This document shows positions 17,229 to 24,417 of a stretch of 37,092 nucleotides of DNA, piece after piece. Location: contig CANIEV010000020.1 in the NCBI GenBank assembly GCA_947466535.1, positions 1 to 37,092 of the forward strand, written 5' to 3'. The DNA comes from Betaproteobacteria bacterium (GTDB taxonomy: Bacteria > Pseudomonadota > Gammaproteobacteria > Burkholderiales > SG8-39). Made by a program: the position numbers and the translations under genes. A model generated the notes under the pieces. The model was not told the origin of the DNA. It searched no databases and saw nothing but the letters and a program-made list of their open reading frames with translations. The number at the start of each line of letters is the position of its first letter. Position 1 is the stretch's first letter.

Positions 17229-18800
17229 TTACGACACCTGGCGATCGCGTCCGGCCCAGAAGGGCTCGCGCATTTTCTTCTTGTCGATCTTGTTGGTGCT
17301 GAGAATCCGCGGAAGCGCAGGCATGACTTCCACGCTCTTGGGCTTCTTGTAGCTCGCGATCGAGGCGCGGCAATGCTCGATCAGTTCGGCCTCCGTGGCA
17401 CTTGCGCCCGGCTTGAACGAAACGAAGGCCTTGACCGATTCGCCCCACTTCGGATCGGGCACGCCGATCACCGCGGCTTCGGCCACCGCGGGATGCAGGA
17501 GCAGGGTCTCCTCGACTTCGCGCGAATAGATGTTCTCGCCGCCGGAGATGATCATGTCCTTCTTGCGGTCGGCAATGAACAGGTAGTGGTCTTCGTCGAA
17601 AAAGCCCATGTCGCCGCTGTGCATCCAGCCGTTGCCAATCGCCGCTTCCGTCGCTTCGGGGTTGCGCCAGTAACCCTTCATTAGGCCGGGTGACTTTCCC
17701 CAGACTTCGCCGATCTCGCCCACCGCGCAGTCGCTGCCGTCGGGCCGCACCACCCGGATGATCGAACCGAGCAAGGGCTGGCCTGCGGAGGCGAGGCGGC
17801 CGGTTTCCCCGGGCGTGCCTTCGAGGTGATGCTGGTGCTTCAGCAACGCGGTCGTGGGGCCGCCCTCGCTCATGCCGTAGATCTGCATGAAGATCTTCCC
17901 GAACACCGCGTTGGCGCGGCGCGACAGTGCCACCGACATCGGCGCCGAGGCATAGCAGACGGTATGCATGCTGGAAATGTCGACCGGCGCGGTCTCCTGG
18001 ATTTCGAGCATCATCTGGATCATGGTCGGCGCGAGATGCGCCGAGGTGATGCGATGTTTGTTGATACTTTCGAGAATCACCCGGGCGTCGAACGCGCGGT
18101 GCAGAATGATGGTCGCGCCGACCGCGAAATACGTCAGCAATTCGGTGGTGCCGCCTATGTGATAGAAGGGCATCACGATCAGCATGCGGTCGATCTGCTG
18201 CGCGCCGGTGACCAGGGCCTGCATCCGCGCCTGTTCGAGCTGTCCGACGTTTGCGAGCATCACGCCCTTGGGCCTGCCGGTGGTGCCCGAGGTGTAGACG
18301 AGAAACACGATGTCGTCTTCGTGCGCGCGCAGTGCGGGCGTTGTGTCGGGTGCGCTCATCAGCACGGTCTCATAGCTCTCGGCGCCGAATTTCTTTGCAT
18401 CACCCGGCGTTTTCTCGATGCAGATCAGACGCGCGTTCTTCGGTACGCAGGAGAGCAGCTCCGCTGCACGCCCGGCGTATTCCGACTCGAACACGAACAC
18501 CGCGGGTTCGCAGTCGGTGAGGATCTGCGCCTGCTCGGGTGCGGCAAGCCGGTAGTTCATGCCCACCGCCATGAAGCCGGAAATGCCCGAGGCGCCGTGG
18601 ATTTCTACGTATTCGGGGCAGTTCTGCGCCAGGATCGCGATTCTGTCTCCGCGCTTCACGCCACCGGCGGCGAGTGCATTCGCCAGCCGTTTGGAGCGCG
18701 AGTAATACTCGCCAAACGTGATCGTGCGGTTTTCGTACACGATCGCCGGATGATCGCGATAGCAGAGTGCATTTTGCTGGTACAGATCGTCGAGAATCAT
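17229..18800 (-). CDS. AMP-binding acyl-CoA ligase (ANL superfamily)
   Basis: The 523-residue protein has the ANL motif set: [11 protein letters not shown] (about 169-179), [45 protein letters not shown] and a C-terminal catalytic Lys in STNKIDKKK. It is a paralogue of the ligase at 4738-6294. The start codon overlaps the stop of the MaoC hydratase as ATGA (18797-18800), so the two are translationally coupled. The pairing suggests activation of an acid followed by hydration of the enoyl-CoA. Substrate not determinable from sequence. Confidence 0.93.
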   Translation of the reverse strand: MILDDLYQQNALCYRDHPAIVYENRTITFGEYYSRSKRLANALAAGGVKRGDRIAILAQNCPEYVEIHGASGISGFMAVGMNYRLAAPEQAQILTDCEPAVFVFESEYAGRAAELLSCVPKNARLICIEKTPGDAKKFGAESYETVLMSAPDTTPALRAHEDDIVFLVYTSGTTGRPKGVMLANVGQLEQARMQALVTGAQQIDRMLIVMPFYHIGGTTELLTYFAVGATIILHRAFDARVILESINKHRITSAHLAPTMIQMMLEIQETAPVDISSMHTVCYASAPMSVALSRRANAVFGKIFMQIYGMSEGGPTTALLKHQHHLEGTPGETGRLASAGQPLLGSIIRVVRPDGSDCAVGEIGEVWGKSPGLMKGYWRNPEATEAAIGNGWMHSGDMGFFDEDHYLFIADRKKDMIISGGENIYSREVEETLLLHPAVAEAAVIGVPDPKWGESVKAFVSFKPGASATEAELIEHCRASIASYKKPKSVEVMPALPRILSTNKIDKKKMREPFWAGRDRQVS

Positions 18801-19258
18801 GCCGCGGCTCCCGGGTTCGCAAGACGCACCATCGTGCCGACGATGCCTTCCTGCACCGCCTTGCCGGCCTGGTTGATCACCTTCATGCGCCGCTCGATGA
18901 TCGCGCGCTTGCCGTCAGACGTGACGCGCTTGGATTCGATGATGGTCTCTATATGAACGGTGTCGCCTACGGTGAGCGGTCCGCGATAAGTCCATTCGCG
19001 CAGGCCGGTCGCGCCGATTACCGGGTCGGCGAATTCGGGCATGTGGGTGGACATGCCGGCGGCGAGCAGGATGCCGAAGGGGCCATGGAGAATGCGCTTG
19101 CCCATCGGCGTGGTTTTGGCGAATTCCTCGTCGGCATGGATCGGGTGCCAGTCGCCGGTGAGCATGCAAGAGAGTGACAGATCGGTCTCGGTGATCGTGC
19201 GCCCGTGGCTTTTGTAGGTGGCGCCGATTTCGAGGTCGTTGAAAGCGATCGGGTTCAT
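18797..19258 (-). CDS. MaoC-like hot-dog-fold enoyl-CoA hydratase/dehydratase
   Basis: The 153-residue single hot-dog protein carries the hydratase-2 catalytic Asp/His pair, D36 and H41 in TGDWHPIHADEEFA, and the conserved RILHGPFG turn. It adds water across, or removes it from, an enoyl-CoA double bond. AAGGA is six bases before the ATG, and it is the first gene of the sixteen-gene - strand run. The 250 bases upstream contain two palindromes, one of which is shared with the promoter region of the + strand operon at 20989. Mesaconyl- or crotonyl-type substrates are possible; specificity is not readable. Confidence 0.9.
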   Translation of the reverse strand: MNPIAFNDLEIGATYKSHGRTITETDLSLSCMLTGDWHPIHADEEFAKTTPMGKRILHGPFGILLAAGMSTHMPEFADPVIGATGLREWTYRGPLTVGDTVHIETIIESKRVTSDGKRAIIERRMKVINQAGKAVQEGIVGTMVRLANPGAAA

Positions 19259-19400
19259 GCAATTCCTTTAAGCAGGGCGTGGGCGCCGGCTGGCGTTCCG
19301 CGAGCCGAACGCGCATCCATCGTCGTGGTTTATGCGAAGAGGGCGCGAGACAAACCTGACCGCGGCCGTTCGCAGCAGGCCGGTCAGTTTCAGGCTACCC

Positions 19401-19410
19401 GTCAATTGAC
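19401..19410. promoter_or_regulatory. Perfect 10-bp palindrome upstream of the MaoC-led cluster
   Basis: GTCAATTGAC lies 143-152 bases upstream of the MaoC start, in the 250-base gap 19259-19508. The gap holds no gene I can support. This site plus the palindrome at 19446 make the gap a likely promoter/operator region. No convincing -35/-10 pair was found; TTGACG overlaps this palindrome on the - strand. Confidence 0.4.
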
Positions 19411-19445
19411 CTCAGCATACGTGCTGGCGTTTAACAGGCAACCCG

Positions 19446-19461
19446 TTGATTAACGAATCAA
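19446..19461. promoter_or_regulatory. Palindromic operator candidate TTGATT-N4-AATCAA (site 1)
   Basis: TTGATTAACGAATCAA is a 6+6 bp inverted repeat with a four-base spacer, 188 bases upstream of the MaoC start and 48 bases beyond the stop of the ABC binding-protein gene. The same half-sites and spacing recur at 20866-20881, upstream of the divergent + strand operon. I found no other copy of the full palindrome in the window. Dyads of this form are typical of TetR- or GntR-type repressors; no such regulator gene is present here. Confidence 0.6.
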
Positions 19462-19508
19462 TTCACGTCGCGGCTGGTGATGCGGTCGCGGCGAGCACTG
19501 ACTTTCCT

Positions 19509-20708
19509 TCAGTACTTGAGCGGGCAATCCTTGGCGTAGGCGTCGGCATGGTCCTTCAGCACCACGCCGAGGGACTTGTTGAACAGCCGTCCGTCCGGAC
19601 CGCGGCTGACAACGCGCAGGTAGTAGTTCTGGATCGGATACCCGTTGACGTTGACCTTGTACTCGCCCCGAACGGACTTCGCCTTGACCGTGTGGATCGC
19701 CTTCATGAACGCCTCCCGGTTGGCGAGATTGCCCTTGACTGCCAGCACCGCCGCATCGATGCGCAACGCGGCGTCGTAGGCCTGGGCCGCAAAAGCCGAA
19801 GGGAGTCGCTTGAATTCGCGGTCAAAATCAGCCACGAAGCGCTTGTTCTCGGGATTGTCCAGATCCAGCGCCCACTGCGACGTGTTGAACAGGCCGAGCA
19901 TCGCGTCGCCAACTGCGGGCAGAATGTCCTGATCCGACGACGTTCCGGGCAGAAGAAGCTGTATGTCCTTGGACAGGCCCGAGGCGAAGAACTGCTTGAC
20001 GAAGTTGATGCCCATGCCGCCGGGCAGGAACACGAACGCCATTTCCGGTTTGGCGGCGCGCAACTGGGCGATTTCCGCCGCGTAATCGAGCTGGCCGAGT
20101 TTCACATAGGCCTCGGTTACGATCTGTCCCTTGTAGGTGCGCTTGAAACCGCTGAGTACATCCCGACCCGCCGGGTAATCCGGCGCCAGCAGGTAGGCGT
20201 TCTTGTAATTGCGCTGGTTGGCATGGTGGCCGGCCGCCTCGTGAACGTTGTCGTTCTGCCAGGAGGTGGAAACGAACCACGGACTGCATTCCTTGCCCGC
20301 GAGCTGCGACGGTCCGGCGTTGGTGGAGATGTATGGCGTCCGGTTCGAAAACAGCATGGGGGCGGTGGCGAGCAGGGCGGCGGAATTGATCATGCCGGTG
20401 GCGACGTCGACCCGGTCGCGTTTGACGAATCGGTCGATGATCTGTTTCGCCACTTCTGGGTTGAACTGGTCGTCGGTGACCTGGAGGTCCACAGGCAGCC
20501 CGCCAAGTTTTCCGCCGAGGTGCTTGATCGCGAGGTTGAAGCCGTCGCGGGTGTCGATGCCGAGCTGTGCGGTCGGTCCCGACAGCGTGGTGGCCATGCC
20601 GATCTTGATCTTGTCGGCGGCTTTGTCCATGGCTTTATCCGCGGCCTGAGCGGGGCTGACGAGCAGCAGGGGAATGGCGCAAGCCAGCAGTACGAAGGTC
20701 TGACGCAT
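19509..20708 (-). CDS. Branched-chain amino-acid-type ABC transporter substrate-binding protein
   Basis: The 399-residue protein has a signal peptide (MRQTFVLLACAIPLLLVSPA, ending AQA) and the LivJ/HAAT-family start KIKIGMATTLSGPTAQLG, then TRDGFNLAIKHLGG, and two Cys (GKECSPWF and near the C-terminus KDCPLKY) that could form a disulfide. AAAGGAG precedes the start at 20708; the upstream in-frame extension to 21266 overlaps the divergent gene and is rejected. The mature N-terminus has a short Lys/Asp/Ala repeat (DKAMDKAADK). No LivHMGF permease or ATPase genes are in the window. Relatives bind aromatic or branched organic acids. Palindromic operator candidates lie on both sides of the gene. 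Confidence 0.92.
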   Translation of the reverse strand: MRQTFVLLACAIPLLLVSPAQAADKAMDKAADKIKIGMATTLSGPTAQLGIDTRDGFNLAIKHLGGKLGGLPVDLQVTDDQFNPEVAKQIIDRFVKRDRVDVATGMINSAALLATAPMLFSNRTPYISTNAGPSQLAGKECSPWFVSTSWQNDNVHEAAGHHANQRNYKNAYLLAPDYPAGRDVLSGFKRTYKGQIVTEAYVKLGQLDYAAEIAQLRAAKPEMAFVFLPGGMGINFVKQFFASGLSKDIQLLLPGTSSDQDILPAVGDAMLGLFNTSQWALDLDNPENKRFVADFDREFKRLPSAFAAQAYDAALRIDAAVLAVKGNLANREAFMKAIHTVKAKSVRGEYKVNVNGYPIQNYYLRVVSRGPDGRLFNKSLGVVLKDHADAYAKDCPLKY

Positions 20709-20810
20709 GGATCTTTTCTCCTTTGTGGAATCCGGATCAGCCCTCCCCCGAAAAAGGGGATTCGGGCGCATGAAGTCGCGCCGGGCCCGGTCAAGGCGGT
20801 TATTCTGCAC

Positions 20811-20828
20811 GTTGCGCAGCTGCGCGAC
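20811..20828. promoter_or_regulatory. GC-rich dyad in the divergent promoter region
   Basis: GTTGCGCAGCTGCGCGAC is a near-perfect 18-bp palindrome flanked by an A-run on the + strand. It lies in the 280-base gap 20709-20988 between the divergent binding-protein and oxidoreductase genes. The gap holds no gene. The T-run on the - strand lies before rather than after the hairpin, so it is not an intrinsic terminator; an operator is likelier. Confidence 0.4.
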
Positions 20829-20863
20829 AAAAAAATCGCCGTGCAGTCCGGGCGGGGCGTGGC

Positions 20864-20883
20864 GATTGATTCTCCAATCAATC
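20864..20883. promoter_or_regulatory. Palindromic operator candidate TTGATT-N4-AATCAA (site 2)
   Basis: The 20-base sequence is a perfect inverted repeat GATTGATT / AATCAATC with spacer CTCC. Its core, 20866-20881, shares both half-sites and the four-base spacing with site 1 at 19446. It lies 106 bases before the oxidoreductase start and 156 bases from the divergent binding-protein start, so it could control either or both. Confidence 0.65.
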
Positions 20884-20988
20884 CCTTGCCCCGAATTCCG
20901 CGGCCTGCCTAGACTCCGCTCCCTTGCCCGGGGTGTGTGAGGATCGTTCTGACCGACACGCCTCTGCAAAGAAGAAGGAATCCAATCC

Positions 20989-22170
20989 ATGTCCAACAAG
21001 CCCATGCTGTTCTCGCCCTTTCGCATGCGGGAGCTCGAACTGCCCAACCGCATCGCCTTCGGCCCGATGTGCCAGTACGACGCGATCGACGGCGTGGCGA
21101 GCGACTGGCACCTGATGCATCTGGGCAACATGGCGATGTCGGGCGTGGGCCTGGTGATCGCCGAGGCCTGTGCGGTCGAGCCGCAGGGCCGGATCTCGAA
21201 CCTCTGCCTCGGACTGTATTCGGACAAGTGCGAATCCGAGCTCAAGCGTGTCGTGGACTTTTGCAAAAACTACGGCAACGCGAAATTCGGCGTGCAGCTC
21301 GCGCACGCCGGCCGCAAAGGCGCGGTGACCGCATCCTTCATGGTGCGGCGGCCGCTTACCAAGGAGGAGGGCTGGTGGCAGCCCGAGGGGCCTTCGTTCA
21401 TCGATGATGGCATCCACTCGTCACCGGCGGTTCTTGATCAAGAGCGCATCGAACGCATCAAGCGCGCCTGGGTGGACTCCACTCGCCGTGCTGACCGTAT
21501 TGGTGTCGACCTGATCGAGCTGCATTTCGCGCACGGTTACCTGATCAATCAGTTCCTCAGTCCGCTCACCAACTTTCGCGACGACGAATACGGCGGCACG
21601 CGCGAGAAGCGCATGCGCCTCGCGCTCGAAATCTACGACCTGTGCCGTGCCGTTTGGCCGGCTCACAAGCCGATGGGTGTGCGCATCTCCGCGGTGGACT
21701 GGGTCGAAGGGGGCTGGGACATCGAGGACTCCGTGGCCTTCGCGAAGGAACTCCATGCCCGCGGCTGCGACTACATCTGCACCAGCAGCGGCGGAGTCAC
21801 GATGAAGCAGAAGATCGTCTCCGGACCCGGCTACCAGGTCCCGTTCGCGCATCGCGTGCGGGAAGGATCAGGCATCGCCACCATGGCGATCGGTCAGATC
21901 ACCGAGCCGAAGCAGGCGGAGGAGATCCTCGCCAGCGGTAAGGCCGACATGATCGGCATGGTCAGGCGCCTCACCTACAACCCGCGCTGGCCCTGGCATG
22001 CGGCGGTCGAACTCGGTGTGCATGTCGACTACCCGAAGCGCTACCGGAGCTGCCATCCGGCGGTCGGACCGGCGCTCAAGTTCGCGGAATCGAAAGAGCA
22101 GACCGAGGCACTACAGAAATTGTGGGGCCTCAATCAGCAGGCCGCCGAGAAATCGGGCGCAGGCAGCTAG
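20989..22170 (+). CDS. Old Yellow Enzyme family NADH:flavin oxidoreductase
   Basis: The 393-residue FMN barrel protein has the YqjM-type features C28 in FGPMCQYDA, the His pair H179/H182 in ELHFAHGYLINQFLSP, the GGTREKRMR helix and C-terminal RRLTYNPRWPWHAA. These enzymes reduce activated C=C bonds of enones or enoates with NAD(P)H. The sequence ends near residue 390 without the extra iron-sulfur and flavodoxin domains of 2,4-dienoyl-CoA reductase. AAGGAA precedes the start by eight bases. It is the first gene of the + strand block and is followed by a strong terminator-like hairpin. The substrate could be an unsaturated acid or CoA ester of the adjoining genes. Confidence 0.92.
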   Translation: MSNKPMLFSPFRMRELELPNRIAFGPMCQYDAIDGVASDWHLMHLGNMAMSGVGLVIAEACAVEPQGRISNLCLGLYSDKCESELKRVVDFCKNYGNAKFGVQLAHAGRKGAVTASFMVRRPLTKEEGWWQPEGPSFIDDGIHSSPAVLDQERIERIKRAWVDSTRRADRIGVDLIELHFAHGYLINQFLSPLTNFRDDEYGGTREKRMRLALEIYDLCRAVWPAHKPMGVRISAVDWVEGGWDIEDSVAFAKELHARGCDYICTSSGGVTMKQKIVSGPGYQVPFAHRVREGSGIATMAIGQITEPKQAEEILASGKADMIGMVRRLTYNPRWPWHAAVELGVHVDYPKRYRSCHPAVGPALKFAESKEQTEALQKLWGLNQQAAEKSGAGS

Positions 22171-22195
22171 ACCCCCGAGAATACGAAAAAAGCGC

Positions 22196-22220
22196 GGGAG
22201 GGAATTCCCTCCCATTTTGT
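22196..22220 (+). terminator. Intrinsic terminator or attenuator between oxidoreductase and crotonase genes
   Basis: GGGAGGGAATTCCCTCCC (22196-22213) is a perfect 18-bp palindrome giving a 7-bp stem with an AATT loop, followed by ATTTTGT and preceded by an A-run. It lies 26 bases after the oxidoreductase stop and 53 bases before the next start. Confidence 0.75.
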
Positions 22221-22265
22221 TCAGCACCCGTAAGATCCACAGCAGTCGACAACGAGGAGACAACA

Positions 22266-23096
22266 ATGAGCTACAACTTTGAGACGGTGAAGGTAGAGAT
22301 CGCGGACAAGGTGGCGAAAGTCATTCTGAACCGCCCCGAGAAAAAGAACGCGATGAGCCCGCAGATGCACCGCGACATGACCGCGGCGCTCGACCAACTG
22401 CGCTACGACGACGACGTGAAGGTGCTGGTGATCACCGGCGCCGGCAACTCCTTCTGCGCGGGCATGGACCTGAAGGGCTTCTTCAACGAGCTCAAGGGCA
22501 AGGACCCGGCCGAATACGACCGCATCACCCGCATGGCCACCGAATGGCGCGGCCGCACGATGCGCTACTTCCCGAAGCCCACGATCGCGATGATCAACGG
22601 TTTCGTTTTCGGCGGTGGCTTCTCGGTGGTCGAGGGCTGCGACCTCGCAATCGCAGCGGACGAAGCGACCTTTGGCCTGTCCGAAATCAATTTCGGCATG
22701 TTCCCCGGCGGCGCGGTGTCCAAGTCGCTCGCCAACACCATGCATTCGCGCGACGCGCTTTTCTACGGCATGACCGGCCGCACCTTCAACGGCAAGAAGG
22801 CCGCCGAGATGAAGTTCGTGAACTACTCGGTGCCGCTTGCGCAGCTCGAAGCCGAGACCATGACCGTTGCCAAGGAAATCGCGGGCAAGGAACTCTCGGC
22901 ACTGCGCGCGACCAAGGATGGCTACCGCTTCTCGCTCGAAATGACCTGGGAAGCGTCGATGAGCTACACCGCCGCCAAGGAGCAGGAAGTGTTCATGGCG
23001 CAGAAGGGCGGCTGGCTTGAGAACGGCATCGGCAATTTCCTCAAGGGCGACTACAAGCCGGGCCTGGGCGACCAGGGCGCCGCAAAGAAGAAGTAA
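22266..23096 (+). CDS. Crotonase-fold hydratase/lyase similar to p-hydroxycinnamoyl-CoA hydratase-lyase
   Basis: The 276-residue protein is the same length as the Pseudomonas feruloyl-CoA hydratase-lyase and shares long wording with it as I remember it: YxFETVKVEI-like start, LNRPEKKNAMSP, AGMDLK, KPTIAMINGFVFGGGFS, CDLAIAADEATFGLSEIN, GxKAAEM and KPGL near the end. The catalytic Glu (E140, in LSEINFG) is present. The Tyr that in the Pseudomonas enzyme (Tyr239) holds the 4-hydroxyl of the ring aligns with Ala236, so a non-phenolic substrate is possible. GAGGAGA precedes the ATG at 22266; an in-frame extension to 22122 crosses the terminator and is rejected. No vanillin dehydrogenase gene is nearby. 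Confidence 0.88.
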   Translation: MSYNFETVKVEIADKVAKVILNRPEKKNAMSPQMHRDMTAALDQLRYDDDVKVLVITGAGNSFCAGMDLKGFFNELKGKDPAEYDRITRMATEWRGRTMRYFPKPTIAMINGFVFGGGFSVVEGCDLAIAADEATFGLSEINFGMFPGGAVSKSLANTMHSRDALFYGMTGRTFNGKKAAEMKFVNYSVPLAQLEAETMTVAKEIAGKELSALRATKDGYRFSLEMTWEASMSYTAAKEQEVFMAQKGGWLENGIGNFLKGDYKPGLGDQGAAKKK

Positions 23097-23144
23097 AAGT
23101 CAATCACCGCGGGAGAGCGACGTACCGCGTTAGTTGAATTTCCG

Positions 23145-23171
23145 GGCCCGGGCAGATGCAATGCCCGGGCC
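23145..23171 (+). terminator. GC-rich hairpin between crotonase and dehydrogenase genes
   Basis: A perfect 10-bp stem, GGCCCGGGCA at 23145-23154 with its complement at 23162-23171, encloses a 7-base loop in the 99-base gap. Only TT follows, so it is a weak terminator, or an mRNA-stabilising hairpin for the upstream gene. The dehydrogenase ribosome site (AGGAG) follows 12 bases later. Confidence 0.55.
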
Positions 23172-23195
23172 TTCGCATCTTCTAGGAGTGTTCCC

Positions 23196-24347
23196 ATGGA
23201 TTTTGAATTCACCACCGAACAGAACATGCTTCGCGACAGCATCGCGAAGATGATGGACAAGGTCGCGACACCCGAGTACATCCGCCGGCTCGACCGCGAG
23301 CAGGCCTATCCTTACGAGCTATATGACGCATGGATCGAGATGGGCCTGCTGCGCATGTGCTTTCCCGAGGAGTACGGCGGGCTCGGCGGCAGCGTCATGG
23401 ACATGGTGGTCATCGCGGAGGAGCTCTCGCGCAAGAGTTTCGACTTTTTCACCGCGTTCGGTGGCAGCGTGTTCAACGGCCTGAACCTGGTGAACAAGGG
23501 TACCGAGGAACAGAAGCAGTACTGGATTCCGAAGCTGCTCGCAGGAGAAATTCGGCTGTCGATCTCGATGTCCGAACCCGACGCGGGTTCCGACATCGGC
23601 GCGATGCGCACCACGGCCAAGCGCGACGGCGACGACTGGGTGATCAACGGCCAGAAGATCTGGGCCACCGGCGCGGGTGCGAAGAACAATGTCATCTGCT
23701 GTTACGCCAAGACCGATACCTCGGTGCACTACAGGAAAGGCATGTCGCTGTTCCTGATCGACAATGACGCGCCGGGCGTCACCTTGCGCAAGCTCGATAT
23801 GCTCGGGCGGCGCTGCGTGGGCACCTACGAGATTTTTTTCGACAACGTGCGCGTGCCGGCCGACCGCCTCGTGGGCGGCGAGAACAAGGGCTGGGAAGTG
23901 GTGCTCGCGGGCCTGCAGGTCGAGCGCATCACGTCGACCGCCGGATATTCGGGCGGTGCCCAGGCGGTGGTGGATCTTGCGCTGCAGTACTCTAAAGACC
24001 GCAAGCAGTTCGGCCGTCCGATCGGTACCTTTCAGGCGATCGGCCACATGCTTGCCGACATGCAGACCGAACTCGAGGCGGCACGGACCCTGATGTGGCG
24101 CGCCGCGTGGATGGTTTCGCAGGGCAAGGACGCGCTGAAGGAGATCTCGATGGCCAAGCTGTTCGGCTCGGAGATGTACGCACGCGTCGCCAACATGGGC
24201 ATGCAGATAATGGGCGGCTATGGCTACAACATGGAGTTCGACATGCAGCGCCATTTCCGCGACGCGCGCAGCGGTACCATTGGTGCAGGCACCTCGCAGA
24301 TCCAGCGCAATCTCATCGCGAACCTGATGGGGCTGAAGGTGCAGTAA
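23196..24347 (+). CDS. Acyl-CoA dehydrogenase family protein, isovaleryl-type catalytic residue
   Basis: The 383-residue protein has ISMSEPDAGSDIGAMR, the WVINGQKIWATGAGAKN strand, the RKQFGRPIGTFQAIGHMLAD helix and MQIMGGYGYNMEFD. The C-terminal motif is IGAGTSQIQR, with Ala364 where medium-chain enzymes have Glu. A Glu (E243, in LQVERITST) stands where isovaleryl-CoA dehydrogenase has its catalytic Glu, so the base has probably moved to that helix, as in enzymes for 2-branched or bulky acyl-CoAs. AGGAG precedes the ATG. The hydratase/lyase gene upstream and the receptor downstream may serve the same substrate. Confidence 0.93.
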   Translation: MDFEFTTEQNMLRDSIAKMMDKVATPEYIRRLDREQAYPYELYDAWIEMGLLRMCFPEEYGGLGGSVMDMVVIAEELSRKSFDFFTAFGGSVFNGLNLVNKGTEEQKQYWIPKLLAGEIRLSISMSEPDAGSDIGAMRTTAKRDGDDWVINGQKIWATGAGAKNNVICCYAKTDTSVHYRKGMSLFLIDNDAPGVTLRKLDMLGRRCVGTYEIFFDNVRVPADRLVGGENKGWEVVLAGLQVERITSTAGYSGGAQAVVDLALQYSKDRKQFGRPIGTFQAIGHMLADMQTELEAARTLMWRAAWMVSQGKDALKEISMAKLFGSEMYARVANMGMQIMGGYGYNMEFDMQRHFRDARSGTIGAGTSQIQRNLIANLMGLKVQ

Positions 24348-24375
24348 AAGCGCAAAACAGGGAAGTCACACAATG

Positions 24376-24396
24376 CCCCCGGCAATGCACCGGGGG
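24376..24396 (+). terminator. Short hairpin between dehydrogenase and receptor genes
   Basis: CCCCCGG at 24376-24382 pairs with CCGGGGG at 24390-24396 around a 7-base loop. It lies 29 bases after the dehydrogenase stop and 21 bases before the receptor start. There is no T-tract. It may dampen read-through or block exonucleases. Confidence 0.4.
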
Positions 24397-24417
24397 TGAT
24401 TCGAACGAGGATTGAAC

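Noticed and set aside
22122-22265. An N-terminal extension of the crotonase-fold gene
   Set aside because: It would translate through the terminator palindrome at 22196-22213. The ATG at 22266 has a strong ribosome site and gives the family length.
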